36,488 nucleotides of DNA, from positions 1,456 to 37,943 of the IMG/VR virus record IMGVR_UViG_3300033153_010825. One strand, given 5' to 3'. The notes under the pieces are model-generated. The model was not told the DNA's origin. It was given only the letters and a program-made list of their open reading frames with translations, and did no database searches. Position numbers and translations under genes: made by a program. This document shows, piece after piece, positions 7,196 to 15,647 of the stretch; the stretch's first letter is position 1, and every line of letters begins with the position of its first letter. This DNA comes from a virus.

Positions 7196-7915
7196 CTACG
7201 ACAGCGCGCCTGCAAACGTGATCTGGGTAAAGTCGAAGTTGTCGACCTGGTCAGGGAAACCGGAGAAGCGCGAACGCGCCGGGTAACGCCCAAACTGGCG
7301 GAAATGGATCCTGTGCAGCGGGTCCTTGCCCTTGGGCACAGGGACCGCCTCGCAAAAGCCGATGACGTCGCACGCCGACGGCATCATGAGCGCGTTCTTG
7401 CCCGTGAGCAGCGGCTGGCCGTTGCCGGCGTCGTCCACCTTGTCGAGCGCCGTGTATACGACGTGGACGTCCATGTCCGAGAGCTGGGAGTGGATCGTGC
7501 GAAGGTGGGAGCTCAACTGCCCCCACGCCTGCATGTCCATCTTCCGGCTGCCGCGCGCACCGATGTCTTCGATGAGCAGCTCGCAGTAGTGCGAGAGGCT
7601 CTCGACGACGATCGTCTGCCAGGGGAAGAGTTCCTCGGCCTCAGGGAGCTTATCGTCGGCGATGAGCTGCATCGAGCGGTCGTACAAGGACCGCAGATCG
7701 CGCAACTGCTCGTTCATCTCACGGCGACACGAGACCTCGACGTAGTCGATGTCGCGACCCATCAGCGTGACGACGGACTTTTCGTTCGGCGGGACGATGA
7801 AGAGCGGACGCGGGAACGTACCCGCAGCGTGGGTCTTGCCGCTACCCGTCGGTCCGTAGAGGAACCAGCGAGTCCACGGGTCGACGATGTCTTTGGTGTT
7901 CTTCAGTTGCAGCAT
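7196..7915 (-). CDS. Sak4-like P-loop ATPase (RecA/RAD51 superfamily), 239 aa
   Basis: Walker A G-P-T-G-S-G-K-T at residues 21-28, with the Sak4-like neighbourhood (N-T-K-D-I, then R-W-F-L-Y before and T-F-P-R-P after) and a hydrophobic Walker B-like strand T-I-V-V-E-S-L-S. Phage Sak4-type proteins promote single-strand annealing or strand exchange with an SSB, and the next gene is the DUF669-like SSB. ATG at 7915 is chosen for the GGGAGA 6 bases upstream; a TTG at 7954 overlapping the previous stop would add 13 residues. Confidence 0.75.
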   Translation of the reverse strand: MLQLKNTKDIVDPWTRWFLYGPTGSGKTHAAGTFPRPLFIVPPNEKSVVTLMGRDIDYVEVSCRREMNEQLRDLRSLYDRSMQLIADDKLPEAEELFPWQTIVVESLSHYCELLIEDIGARGSRKMDMQAWGQLSSHLRTIHSQLSDMDVHVVYTALDKVDDAGNGQPLLTGKNALMMPSACDVIGFCEAVPVPKGKDPLHRIHFRQFGRYPARSRFSGFPDQVDNFDFTQITFAGALS

Positions 7916-7950
7916 GGTCTTCTCCCTGCGCTCCAGGCGCTTTGGGGTGG

Positions 7951-8094
7951 TCAAGTATGTGTCTCTGGCTGAGTGCGACAGACGCCGCAGAAGTCAGGCC
8001 AGATGAACTCGCCTGCGCTGTACACGACCTCGCCCTGCTCGACGATGAACTCGTCCTGACAGAGTCGGCAACGACGAGTCGGTGCCTGGTCCAT
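7951..8094 (-). CDS. small zinc-ribbon protein, 47 aa
   Basis: Fills the gap between two genes in the same direction. It carries C-R-L-C at residues 9-12 and C-G-V-C further on, two CxxC knuckles about 25 residues apart with F-I-x(n)-Y-S-A-G-E-F between them, as in tiny phage zinc ribbons that bind nucleic acid or protein partners. ATG at 8094 is preceded directly by GAGGAG, closer than ideal; a TTG at about 8127 is an alternative start. Stop TGA at 7953..7951. Confidence 0.6.
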   Translation of the reverse strand: MDQAPTRRCRLCQDEFIVEQGEVVYSAGEFIWPDFCGVCRTQPETHT

Positions 8095-8119
8095 CTCCTC
8101 GAGCGCGTGTTGCTTGACG

Positions 8120-8899
8120 CTACCCAAACGTCAACCCAATCATCGGGTCCAGGTTGCCCTGCGCAGGAGCGCAGATCTCAGCACTACGCTCCGACTTGTA
8201 CCTCTGATCCGACCCGGCGATCAGTAGATAGCGATTACACCAGCAATAACCGTGATAACTGGGTCGAGGATGGTGCCCAGGCGACGTCGGTAAACGCTGA
8301 TCGCACGTGTACACGCCATTGACTACACGCGGCGCGCACTGCCATCGCTCCAGCGGCGGTGTGAACGGATGGACGATCACAGCCCAATCCCGGTCACCCA
8401 GAAAAGCTGGGCGTTTTGGCGAGGGGGGAAGCAGGGGTATTTCCGGGACTCGGTCCTCGCGGGTCGAGTAAAAGTAACGCCCATCCCCTGTGAGATACAC
8501 TCCCGTGTGCGCAACGGCGCTGCCGGGACAGCGCATCTCGGAGTCGCCTAACGAAGCCATAAAGCGCCCCGTTAGCTCCGTTCGCTCGAACTCATTGACC
8601 GCGAAACGCTCTCGACCGCCACTCAAAGCATGAGCTGCCATTGCCGCAGCTTTGCTCTGTATCCTGGCTACCCGCTCAGCCAGATCGTCGCTCATCCAGG
8701 GCTCCATGTAGGTGACCCCACGGGAGTGCAGGTAGAAGATGATGTGCGCGCGTCGGTCGTCGCACACGTTCGCGTTCATGTGCGCGAGCCAGTAGTCGTT
8801 GTGTTCCGCCACCTCGGGTGAAATGGGCTCGTCTGCAAGCCCCGCCCAGACCTCCCTCTTAGAGAGGAGGCGGGCGGGACGCCCACCCAACAGATTCAT
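8120..8899 (-). CDS. hypothetical protein, 259 aa, less GC-rich than its neighbours
   Basis: No recognised domain. The N-terminal third is helical and charged (EVAEHNDYWLAHMNANVCDD), the middle contains Y-L-T-G-D-G-R-Y-F-Y-S-T-R-E-D, which reads as beta hairpins, and the C-terminus has a Cys/aromatic cluster (H-G-Y-C-W-C-N-R-Y). The ATG at 8899 overlaps the preceding stop (ATGA). The coding region has visibly more A and T, especially 8140..8330, than the genes on either side, suggesting later acquisition. It may be an accessory or anti-host gene; this is speculation. Confidence 0.6.
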   Translation of the reverse strand: MNLLGGRPARLLSKREVWAGLADEPISPEVAEHNDYWLAHMNANVCDDRRAHIIFYLHSRGVTYMEPWMSDDLAERVARIQSKAAAMAAHALSGGRERFAVNEFERTELTGRFMASLGDSEMRCPGSAVAHTGVYLTGDGRYFYSTREDRVPEIPLLPPSPKRPAFLGDRDWAVIVHPFTPPLERWQCAPRVVNGVYTCDQRLPTSPGHHPRPSYHGYCWCNRYLLIAGSDQRYKSERSAEICAPAQGNLDPMIGLTFG

Positions 8900-9168
8900 T
8901 CGCAGTGCTCCTTCTTCGGGGTGACCCTCCCCGCGCGCATCGCAGAGCGCGCCGTGTGGATGCGGGAAGGAGTGAGCCCATCATCGAGCAGGGCTCGGAG
9001 CCCAGCGAATGGGTGCTCGATGGTAGAGGCGAGCCACTCGCGTAACCCGGTCTCCAGCGAGGCGCAGCGTGCCTCCAGGATCGCGTTGTGGTCTTTCAGC
9101 AGCCGGACCTCGTGGCGTAGCTGCCGCAGCTCTTCGGGCACGTCATGTACCAGTTCGCCGCTGCTCAT
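8896..9168 (-). CDS. coiled-coil protein, 90 aa
   Basis: Residues about 10-50 form a clear heptad pattern (VPEELRQLRHEVRLLKDHNA, then ILEARCASLETGLREWL), so it is likely a coiled-coil oligomer. The C-terminal 30 residues are basic. Overlaps both neighbours by 4 bases (ATGA). Unknown role; position between the nuclease and Sak4-like genes suggests an accessory to recombination or replication. Confidence 0.6.
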   Translation of the reverse strand: MSSGELVHDVPEELRQLRHEVRLLKDHNAILEARCASLETGLREWLASTIEHPFAGLRALLDDGLTPSRIHTARSAMRAGRVTPKKEHCE

Positions 9169-10169
9169 TCTGCTGCCTCCAACTCTGCGGAGACGAAGCC
9201 CATCGGCGGCGGCTCTTGGCGCAGCGCTTCCACGGGCACGTCAGGCTGCCCGTAGCAGATGTCGTAGTAGTCGCACTTCGACCAGTAGCGCGCAGGCCCC
9301 GCGCAGTTGCCGAGCGCCTGCGGCCAGCCGAGCCGTTCCAAGAGCGGGGCGACGGCGTGCCAGGCGCGAAGGCTACCCTCGAAGCCCACGAGATGTTGGC
9401 GTGAGGGCATGCACTCGACACGCTCGAGGCGCGGACCTCGCTTGTGCTTCGTCGTGATATTGACGAGCACCCCCCGGAGCGTGGGGTACGACCCGGCGTC
9501 GACACACGCCCGGAGCAGCCAAACCTGTCCGAGAATCTGCTGGTCGAGCTGGTAGCCCGCGACGAGCTCCTCGGTGATCGTGCGCGCCGACTTGTGCTCG
9601 ACGACCCACATGCCGCCGCGGTCGTAGTCCTCGACGACCAGGTCGAGCCGCGCAGAGTACGCCAGGCCGTCGTCCTCGTACTCGAGGGTCTCCTCGACTG
9701 CGATGATCCGCCAGTGGTCCTTGCGACGGTAGGCGTCGAAATAGCCGCCCAGCATGCGCTCCAGCTCGGCGTAGGTCTCCTCGTAACCGTCAGCGCCGCG
9801 CAACGGCTCGATAGAGGCCCACGCCGCCTGCTCCGCTTCGGCCAGGTTGCCCCAAAAGTAGTGCTCGGTGGGGCGCCCCGGGCGGATGGTCAGCGGACGC
9901 TGATGCGCCTGAATCGCGCGGTAGTAGACCTCGAGCGCGTGGTGGAAGGTGACACCCACGGTGAGCGCTTCCGCGTCACCGCGCCGTCGCCAGCCGACCA
10001 CGTTTCGGAGAGCATGCTCGCGCGGACACGTGCGGATCGTCTTCCAGAACGTGTTTCCGCGCTTCGACGCTCCAGTATTCGCCACGCCCAGCAGCTCAAA
10101 CGGATCAGCGCGGTTTGCGTTGCGCTTCGGGCGCGACGGCGGCGCCTGCGGGAGGATGATCTTCGTCAT
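9165..10169 (-). CDS. RecB/Cas4-type PD-(D/E)XK nuclease, 334 aa
   Basis: The nuclease core is legible: H76/H77 in G-V-T-F-H-H-A-L-E, D176 in Y-S-A-R-L-D-L-V-V-E, and E191-H-K193 in M-W-V-V-E-H-K-S-A, followed by Q-L-D-Q-Q-I-L-G-Q as the usual downstream helix. C48 plus a C-terminal C289-x9-C299-x5-C305 cluster suggests an iron-sulfur cluster as in Cas4 and AddB. Probable role: exonuclease processing of DNA ends, working with the Sak4-like ATPase and the SSB downstream. ATG at 10169 is chosen for GGAGG 4 bases upstream. Confidence 0.82.
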   Translation of the reverse strand: MTKIILPQAPPSRPKRNANRADPFELLGVANTGASKRGNTFWKTIRTCPREHALRNVVGWRRRGDAEALTVGVTFHHALEVYYRAIQAHQRPLTIRPGRPTEHYFWGNLAEAEQAAWASIEPLRGADGYEETYAELERMLGGYFDAYRRKDHWRIIAVEETLEYEDDGLAYSARLDLVVEDYDRGGMWVVEHKSARTITEELVAGYQLDQQILGQVWLLRACVDAGSYPTLRGVLVNITTKHKRGPRLERVECMPSRQHLVGFEGSLRAWHAVAPLLERLGWPQALGNCAGPARYWSKCDYYDICYGQPDVPVEALRQEPPPMGFVSAELEAAE

Positions 10170-10765
10170 CGGACCTCCGAGGAGCACAGCGTCGCAACCA
10201 GGTCCGCCCAGGCAATGAGGTACTTTAGGAGCAGACTGTCCGCCTCCGACTGCGCTTCGGCGATGATGCGCGCCCGCTCAACCTGCCCGATGTTCTCGTC
10301 GAGAGCTGCCTGCGGGGTGCGCACCAGAAAACGGGCGTGTTCACCGAATGCGCGGATCTCGGCGTCGTCACGAGGCCCGAGGAAAATAGTTTGCTTCGCG
10401 TCGTCGCTGAGCCCACCGATCCAGATCGGCTTGCACATATGCAGCGCGTAGCCGAGTTCGACCCACGCCCCACGCGTCTGCGCGTGCGGCACGAGGAAGA
10501 CGAAGAGGTCGCACGTCTTCACGGCATTCAAGCAAGCGATGCGTGCGCGACGTTGTTGAAAGGCAGAAAGGCCAGCGTTAGCGACGCCACCGTTCGCCTC
10601 AATGTCCGCCAACCAGTCGTAGGTGAGCGCGCACGACGGCTCCGCTTTGAGCGCGTCCATCACGGCGCGGCATCGCACACGCTCCTGGCTCGAGCCTGCG
10701 ACGTAGACCTCCGGGACCTCGACGATGCGCCCGAAAGCGCTCAGGAGGGCGCGCAGGTCCGTCAT
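10166..10765 (-). CDS. nucleoside 2-deoxyribosyltransferase-like protein, 199 aa
   Basis: V-Y-V-A-G-S-S-Q-E-R at about residues 20-29 is the first strand and loop, and C-D-L-F-V-F-L-V-P-H-A-Q-T-R-G-A-W-V-E-L-G-Y-A at 85-106 is the signature region, with E103 in the position of the catalytic glutamate. Then K-P-I-W-I-G strand. The family exchanges bases on deoxynucleosides or hydrolyses nucleotides, and phage members are suspected of nucleotide-pool work. With the glycosyltransferase it could belong to a DNA-modification pathway, but a salvage role or an anti-defence role in degrading a signalling nucleotide also fits. Confidence 0.65.
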   Translation of the reverse strand: MTDLRALLSAFGRIVEVPEVYVAGSSQERVRCRAVMDALKAEPSCALTYDWLADIEANGGVANAGLSAFQQRRARIACLNAVKTCDLFVFLVPHAQTRGAWVELGYALHMCKPIWIGGLSDDAKQTIFLGPRDDAEIRAFGEHARFLVRTPQAALDENIGQVERARIIAEAQSEADSLLLKYLIAWADLVATLCSSEVR

Positions 10766-10968
10766 TGTGAACCGCTCGTCAGCTCGTCGAGCTGCTCAAA
10801 CGTCAACGGCAGCGTGACGTCAGTCGCGTTGAAGGCGTAGAAGTCCCCGTCGCGCTGCCGCGGCATGTTTTGCATGTTGAGGTGCGCAGTCGCCGTGCAA
10901 CGCATGACGTCAGCGGTGAACAACGGGAGCTGGCCCGGCAAGCACCGCTGGCACGTACAGCGCGACAT
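10762..10968 (-). CDS. small cysteine-rich protein, 68 aa
   Basis: ATG at 10968 is fused to the upstream stop (TGATG). The N-terminus has C-T-C-Q-R-C, with a fourth cysteine at about residue 24, enough for one metal site. The C-terminal half (F-N-A-T-D-V-T-L-P-L-T-F-E-Q-L-D-E-L) is a strand plus helix. Unknown family. Confidence 0.55.
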   Translation of the reverse strand: MSRCTCQRCLPGQLPLFTADVMRCTATAHLNMQNMPRQRDGDFYAFNATDVTLPLTFEQLDELTSGSQ

Positions 10969-11468
10969 CAGTTCCACTCCGTCGAGCCCTCGGAGGTGAT
11001 CCGAGGAAGCCGCTGGAACTCGTACACGTGAACCGTGCCGTCCGTCGCCGTCGCCGCCACACGGTTGGCGCCCGTGGCGACCGCCGTCGTACCTACAAGC
11101 TCGCCGAGCTCCCGGCCAAGCCCGATGAGCTCGACGCACGCGTCGTCGACCAAAAAGGTAAACGTCGCGACTCTAGAAACCTCTGGCGTGACTCCGTCCA
11201 CGGGAAGGCGGTGGTCGGGGCCAAAAGCGCGCTCGCGCAACGCCGCCTGCAGGCGCATGCACACAGCCTCCTCGAGCGCACCGAGGACGACGAGCGCGGT
11301 CTCGAGCCCGTTAGGCTCGTCGTCGAGAGCGTCTGCAAGCGCACCGAGCACGCCGTTCGCCGCACGACAGGCACGCGCGGCGTCTCGCGGGTGCCCCAAG
11401 CGACGGATGGTCGCCTCGAGCGCCTCGATCACCGCACGCGGATCATCTTGCGTTTCCTTCTTCGTCAT
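10968..11468 (-). CDS. hypothetical protein, 166 aa
   Basis: Two-part protein: a helical N-terminal 85 residues (AVIEALEATIRRLGHPRDAA and onward) and a beta-rich C-terminal half (VATFTFLVDDACVELIGLGR). ATG at 11468 overlaps the helicase stop (ATGA). No recognised motifs or membrane segments. Likely co-translated with the helicase. Confidence 0.6.
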   Translation of the reverse strand: MTKKETQDDPRAVIEALEATIRRLGHPRDAARACRAANGVLGALADALDDEPNGLETALVVLGALEEAVCMRLQAALRERAFGPDHRLPVDGVTPEVSRVATFTFLVDDACVELIGLGRELGELVGTTAVATGANRVAATATDGTVHVYEFQRLPRITSEGSTEWN

Positions 11469-13198
11469 AGCTCCTCCAACTCGTCGAGAAAGCGGCGCAC
11501 TGCAGCCGCTGCTGACACTTCGCCAGCGAACGTCGCGAGGTCAAGTTCTCCGAAAGCCTCGGCGGCAGCATCGATCCCCAACACCTCGCGCATGACCCGC
11601 GCCTTTGCGACGAGGCACGTCGCGAGGAGCACGTCGATCGACTTGTCCACCATGACCCAGGTCACCGTCGTCGGCTTGTCCTGCCCGAGGCGGTAGATGC
11701 GCGCCTCGGCCTGGAGGATGTTCGCGGGCACCCAGTCGAGGTCGTGCAGAATGAGGTGGCGCGCCTTGGTGAGCGTGACGCCCTCGCGCAGCGCGCCGAG
11801 CGTCGCGACGAGCGCACGCGCGCCCTCCGTCTCTTGGAAGCGCTTCACGTACCAGTCGCGCGTGTCCTGCTTGAACTCGCCCGTGACGGCGTACATGAAG
11901 TCGGGAACGCCGGAGAGGCCCTTCACGATCTTGTGCGCGGTCTGCCGCTGCCACGTGAAGACGACGACGCTCTCGCCGCCCTCCAGCATGTCGCTCGCGA
12001 GCTTCACCGTGGCGTCGAGCTTCGCCTTCGAGACGATCTTGCGGAGCTTCGTGATCTTCGCGAGTACGTCCTTCACCCCGTCGCCACGCACCAGCGCTTC
12101 GATCAAGCGTTCCTGCCCAAGGGCTTCGACGACGTCGGCGTGCTTCGCGCAGCTCGCGTCGTCGAACTCGACGCGGAGCGCCGAGCGCGTGAGCGGAGGC
12201 AGCTCGACACCGGCGTCGTCGATAGTCCGTCGGATATAGCGGGTCGTGAGGCGCTCGCGCAGCTCAGGCACACGCGTGGGGCCAGTATCTTGGAGCCCAT
12301 GCTCGTCGCGAACCGCCCCGCAATAGCGCTCGCGAAACTGCCCGGGGCCGCCCCAGCTCCCGCGTCCGTCGAGCACGGTGAGCGGCCACCAAAGCTCGAC
12401 AGGCCGGTTAGAGATCGGGGTGCCCGTGAGTGCAATCCTGGCAGGAGCGACACCTGCTACCGTCCCCGCCGCCTTGGAACGACGAGCCCGGCCGTTCTTG
12501 ATCCAGTGGACCTCGTCCAAGATCGCGACGCTTGGACGACGCACCGCCATGAAAACCTGCCACCAGTGCGCGATGTCGTAGTGGACGAACCACCACGGCG
12601 CATGCCAGTCGAAGCCGTCGTACGTCGGGTCGCGCGTGTACGCCGCCGCCATCCCCTCGGGCGTCTTGATCGCGCCGGTCGCGAGGAGCTCGCGGCGCCA
12701 AACGTCGCGGGTGTAGCCAGGCGCGATGATCACACGCGCCTGCGTCGAATCGATCTGCGCGGCGAGGGTCTGCGCGGCCACAATGGCGACGCGCGTCTTG
12801 CCGAGACCCATCTGGTCGGCGCACAACCCGCCGTTGTTCGCGACGAGGAAGCGCGCGGCCTCGACCTGGTGCGCGTAGAGGGGCTGCTTCGGCGACCAGA
12901 GGTGCGACGCGGCAGCGTCGAGGGGCGCCAGCGCGAGGGCCGACCGCCAGCGTCGCCCGTCCCACGTCGGCTCCCAGTCGGCGATGGCGCGCCAAGCGTC
13001 TGTCGTCCACGCGTTCCGCGGAACGTCGAGCTGCGTCCACTCGGGGCCTGCGTGGAACTTGACCCCCGGCAGCTCGGCCAGCGCAGCAACGGCACCTTGC
13101 GTGTCAAGGTCGAGCGCAGCGTCGGGCGCCCAGCGCACCATCGCCCAGCGAGGGTGCGGGTAGGAGAGCCGCAGAAAGGCTCTCGAAGCGGTGGTCAT
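11465..13198 (-). CDS. SNF2-family (superfamily 2) helicase, 577 aa
   Basis: Motif I D128-Q-M-G-L-G-K-T135; motif II D-E-V-H at 228-231; motif III L-T-G-T-P at 257-261; a C-terminal RecA-like lobe with motif V (R-E-G-V-T-L-T) and motif VI Q-A-E-A-R-I-Y-R-L-G-Q. Phage SNF2-like enzymes of this compact length drive DNA remodelling or branch migration during replication. ATG at 13198 is the first good start; the upstream frame stays open only through the leader. It is the first gene after a promoter at 13311..13339, so it probably heads its own transcript. Confidence 0.88.
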   Translation of the reverse strand: MTTASRAFLRLSYPHPRWAMVRWAPDAALDLDTQGAVAALAELPGVKFHAGPEWTQLDVPRNAWTTDAWRAIADWEPTWDGRRWRSALALAPLDAAASHLWSPKQPLYAHQVEAARFLVANNGGLCADQMGLGKTRVAIVAAQTLAAQIDSTQARVIIAPGYTRDVWRRELLATGAIKTPEGMAAAYTRDPTYDGFDWHAPWWFVHYDIAHWWQVFMAVRRPSVAILDEVHWIKNGRARRSKAAGTVAGVAPARIALTGTPISNRPVELWWPLTVLDGRGSWGGPGQFRERYCGAVRDEHGLQDTGPTRVPELRERLTTRYIRRTIDDAGVELPPLTRSALRVEFDDASCAKHADVVEALGQERLIEALVRGDGVKDVLAKITKLRKIVSKAKLDATVKLASDMLEGGESVVVFTWQRQTAHKIVKGLSGVPDFMYAVTGEFKQDTRDWYVKRFQETEGARALVATLGALREGVTLTKARHLILHDLDWVPANILQAEARIYRLGQDKPTTVTWVMVDKSIDVLLATCLVAKARVMREVLGIDAAAEAFGELDLATFAGEVSAAAAVRRFLDELEEL

Positions 13199-13310
13199 GG
13201 TCAGGCCTGGTGTAGGTGGGTTGGGTTTGGTCCCGTCTCTCCGGGCTGTCACGCCGGCCTCCCGGGGGAGACTTCCGCAGCGACGTTCTACACGTTCGTG
13301 ATGCAGACGG

Positions 13311-13339
13311 TTTCTACCGGGCCATCGGCCCGGTGTCAA
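13311..13339 (-). promoter_or_regulatory. promoter with palindromic spacer, for the helicase operon
   Basis: Minus strand: TTGACA (13339..13334), exactly 17 bp, TAGAAA (13316..13311). The 17-bp spacer is itself a perfect inverted repeat, CCGGGCC-GAT-GGCCCGG, an unusual place for chance symmetry and a natural operator site. It lies 112 bp upstream of the helicase ATG and just after the end of 13357..13794. The inverted repeat alone could be read as a terminator, but no U tract follows. Confidence 0.6.
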
Positions 13340-13356
13340 CACATACGTCGCACACC

Positions 13357-13794
13357 TCAGTTTTTCGCGAGATGAAGCTGCGGCTTCGGCGTCCCGCCAT
13401 GGACGAACTCGAGGTCGTAGCCGTGGGCAGCGAGCACTGCACGAGCCGGAGGGGACGTCAGCAGCGCGACGATCGTCGCGTAGTGGAGCACCTCGTCGAG
13501 TGACGCCAGCTCAGCGAACGTCTTGGAGGTCGTGACCTGGCCGAGCTTCGAGGTGACCGCGCCGCCACGATTGTGGAGACGGAAGCCCCACGTCGGGTGC
13601 TGCGCGCGCACCTGCGGATCGACCGCATCGTTGATCACCTGCCCGAGCTGATCCTGCTGCTGCAAGATCGCCGCGCAGATTCCGCGTGCCTGCTCCTCCG
13701 TTAGTGCAGGCGCGAACGCTCTCAAGATCCCCCCGATCATCTGTAGCGCTGCCTCGACAGCCTGCGCTTCTTGCTGCGTGCCTGCGGCAGTCAT
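13357..13794 (-). CDS. hypothetical protein, 145 aa
   Basis: Mostly helical, with N-terminal Q-E-A-Q-A-V-E-A-A-L-Q-M-I-G-G and a central L-T-E-E-Q-A-R-G-I-C-A-A-I-L-Q-Q-Q. No membrane segment or known motif. ATG overlaps the stop of the large gene upstream (ATGA), suggesting that the two products act together. The stretch between its stop and the helicase ATG (13199..13356) holds the promoter described and no gene. Confidence 0.6.
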   Translation of the reverse strand: MTAAGTQQEAQAVEAALQMIGGILRAFAPALTEEQARGICAAILQQQDQLGQVINDAVDPQVRAQHPTWGFRLHNRGGAVTSKLGQVTTSKTFAELASLDEVLHYATIVALLTSPPARAVLAAHGYDLEFVHGGTPKPQLHLAKN

Positions 13795-15647
13795 GCCGAC
13801 ACCGCCGCGACGACTTCGGCAGTCTCCGTCGGTACGACGACGTTCACGACGTCAGGCTTGAGGAACCCGTCCTCCACCAACGCGGTGATCACCGCATCCG
13901 TCACTGCGCGGACGAACGCTGGGCGCTCTTGCGCAACAGGTAGCGGACCGAAGCACCGCGCGAGCGCACGCTGCGGTGCCTCCTCGAAGTCGAACAGCGC
14001 GTGCGGGAGCATCCCGAAGTTGATCAGGTGTGCGACATGCCCGCTGACCATGTTCGCGACCTCCTCGATCTCTTCCGTCTGGTGCAGACTGAGGACGATG
14101 ATCCGCCACTCAGGCGTCTGAAAGTCCTCGGGGAGCTGCGTCAACATCAACCGTTCTACGGCAGACGCGTCCTCTTTGAGACGTCGCTCCATTTCGGCAG
14201 CACTCGGCTGCTCTTCGTCTTCGTACTCTTCGCTTTCAACCGCTGGGGCGTCAGCAACTACGCCAGCAACTGCCGCGTGCTCCGGCACCTCCTCCGACGG
14301 GGGAGCCTCCATGTCGATCGTGCTGTACGCCGCCATGCCGGCCTGCTGCGGTACACCGTCAGGCAATGCCGGCGCGGCCTGCGGAATAGCAAGCGGACGC
14401 GGCACAGCCGGCTGCTGGCCCGGCAAGCCCTTGCCCTGCATGTACGCCTCGGTCATCCCGACGACGCCGCCCATCGTCTCGCGGACCATCGGGAGCCACC
14501 ACGGCTCGTCCCCGCCGGAGCTCGCGAAGGCTTCGATGAGCTGCGCCATCATCGCGACGCTGTTCAGGTTGTTCTCGACCATGGAGTTGAACAGTTCGGC
14601 CTGCGCCTTGGGGCTCTTCGCGTCCATCATGTTCTGCGCCATCGGCAAGACCACGGGCAGCAAGCTCTTGACCAAGTCCATCGTCGTATCGGGCTTGTTC
14701 GCCTGCGACAACGTGGCCTGCATGAGCGACTGCAGCCCTGCCTGCTGTACCTCGAGCGACTTACTCGAAGACGACTCACGCGCGGTGATCATCGTCGCGA
14801 ACACAGGGGCGAACGGCGCAAGTGCAGCGATGAGATCGCTCGGGCCAGTGGCTTCCTTCGGCTTTGACAACGACTCCATGCGCGCCTCGAGCGCCTTGAG
14901 CTCCATCGAGTGCCGCTCTTCCCGCGCACGCTCTCGCTCGCTCTTGGCTTCGTGCGCCATGCGATCGAGCCGCTCCATGAGCGCTGCGTTCTGCGCTTCG
15001 AGCTTGGCGATCTGCGTCTTCGCTTCAAGCTCAGCCTTCTCGAGCTGGCGCATCGCGAGTGTGTCCGACGCGACCGTCGCTCCAGGTGCCGGGTTGTCCC
15101 CGCTGCCAACGCGGTAACGCGGCCCAATGTAGCCGCCTCGCTGCGACGGATGCACCCCGTTGAGCCACGCAGGCGGCGGCGGTCCGTACGGTCCTTGTGG
15201 CTGCTGCTGCCCGTAGTACGGTCCGCTCGGGACCTGCGGGTGGTAGGGATTCTGACTCATCGGCTGCTGCTCCATTCCAGCTTGTGGGTAAGCCGGGTTC
15301 GTCGCGATCTGCCGCGTCGGGTCCATGTGCGCGGGGTTTCCAAGGAAGCGCGGCGGTCGCGGCAGACCTTCAACGCCTACGTGGAACGGTTGCACGATGT
15401 ACTTGCTCTTGTCCTGCGGGTTTCGACACTCCACGCGGAACCGACCACCGCCAGCGTTTGTCCGCAGCCACCCGTCGATCCCGAGCAGCTCTTCGAGCGT
15501 CATCAGCACGTCGCTATAGACCGTCGCGATCTGCCCCTTCTCGTTACGCCGCGTGATCTTGAGGCTGACCTTGTCGTAGTTCGCCATCGCATCGCGCAGG
15601 TCCGCGATCGGCATCTCCTCGAGCGTGGCAGGCTTACCCTTCGGCAT
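13791..15647 (-). CDS. large Pro/Gln-rich coiled-coil protein, 618 aa
   Basis: Order: a basic start with a folded N-terminal domain (about 1-95), a low-complexity Pro/Gln/Gly/Tyr linker (about 110-170; repeated P-x-Y-P and G-P-Y motifs), a long coiled coil (about 195-260; charged heptads such as KLEAQNAALMERLDRMAHEA), a Met-rich helical region, an acidic spacer (E-S-E-E-Y-E-D-E-E) and a helical C-terminal domain. ATG at 15647 is chosen for the GAGGAG 7 bases upstream. No homologue recognised. It may be a scaffold organising replication or a virion assembly factor; its site in the early arm favours the former. Confidence 0.7.
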   Translation of the reverse strand: MPKGKPATLEEMPIADLRDAMANYDKVSLKITRRNEKGQIATVYSDVLMTLEELLGIDGWLRTNAGGGRFRVECRNPQDKSKYIVQPFHVGVEGLPRPPRFLGNPAHMDPTRQIATNPAYPQAGMEQQPMSQNPYHPQVPSGPYYGQQQPQGPYGPPPPAWLNGVHPSQRGGYIGPRYRVGSGDNPAPGATVASDTLAMRQLEKAELEAKTQIAKLEAQNAALMERLDRMAHEAKSERERAREERHSMELKALEARMESLSKPKEATGPSDLIAALAPFAPVFATMITARESSSSKSLEVQQAGLQSLMQATLSQANKPDTTMDLVKSLLPVVLPMAQNMMDAKSPKAQAELFNSMVENNLNSVAMMAQLIEAFASSGGDEPWWLPMVRETMGGVVGMTEAYMQGKGLPGQQPAVPRPLAIPQAAPALPDGVPQQAGMAAYSTIDMEAPPSEEVPEHAAVAGVVADAPAVESEEYEDEEQPSAAEMERRLKEDASAVERLMLTQLPEDFQTPEWRIIVLSLHQTEEIEEVANMVSGHVAHLINFGMLPHALFDFEEAPQRALARCFGPLPVAQERPAFVRAVTDAVITALVEDGFLKPDVVNVVVPTETAEVVAAVSA

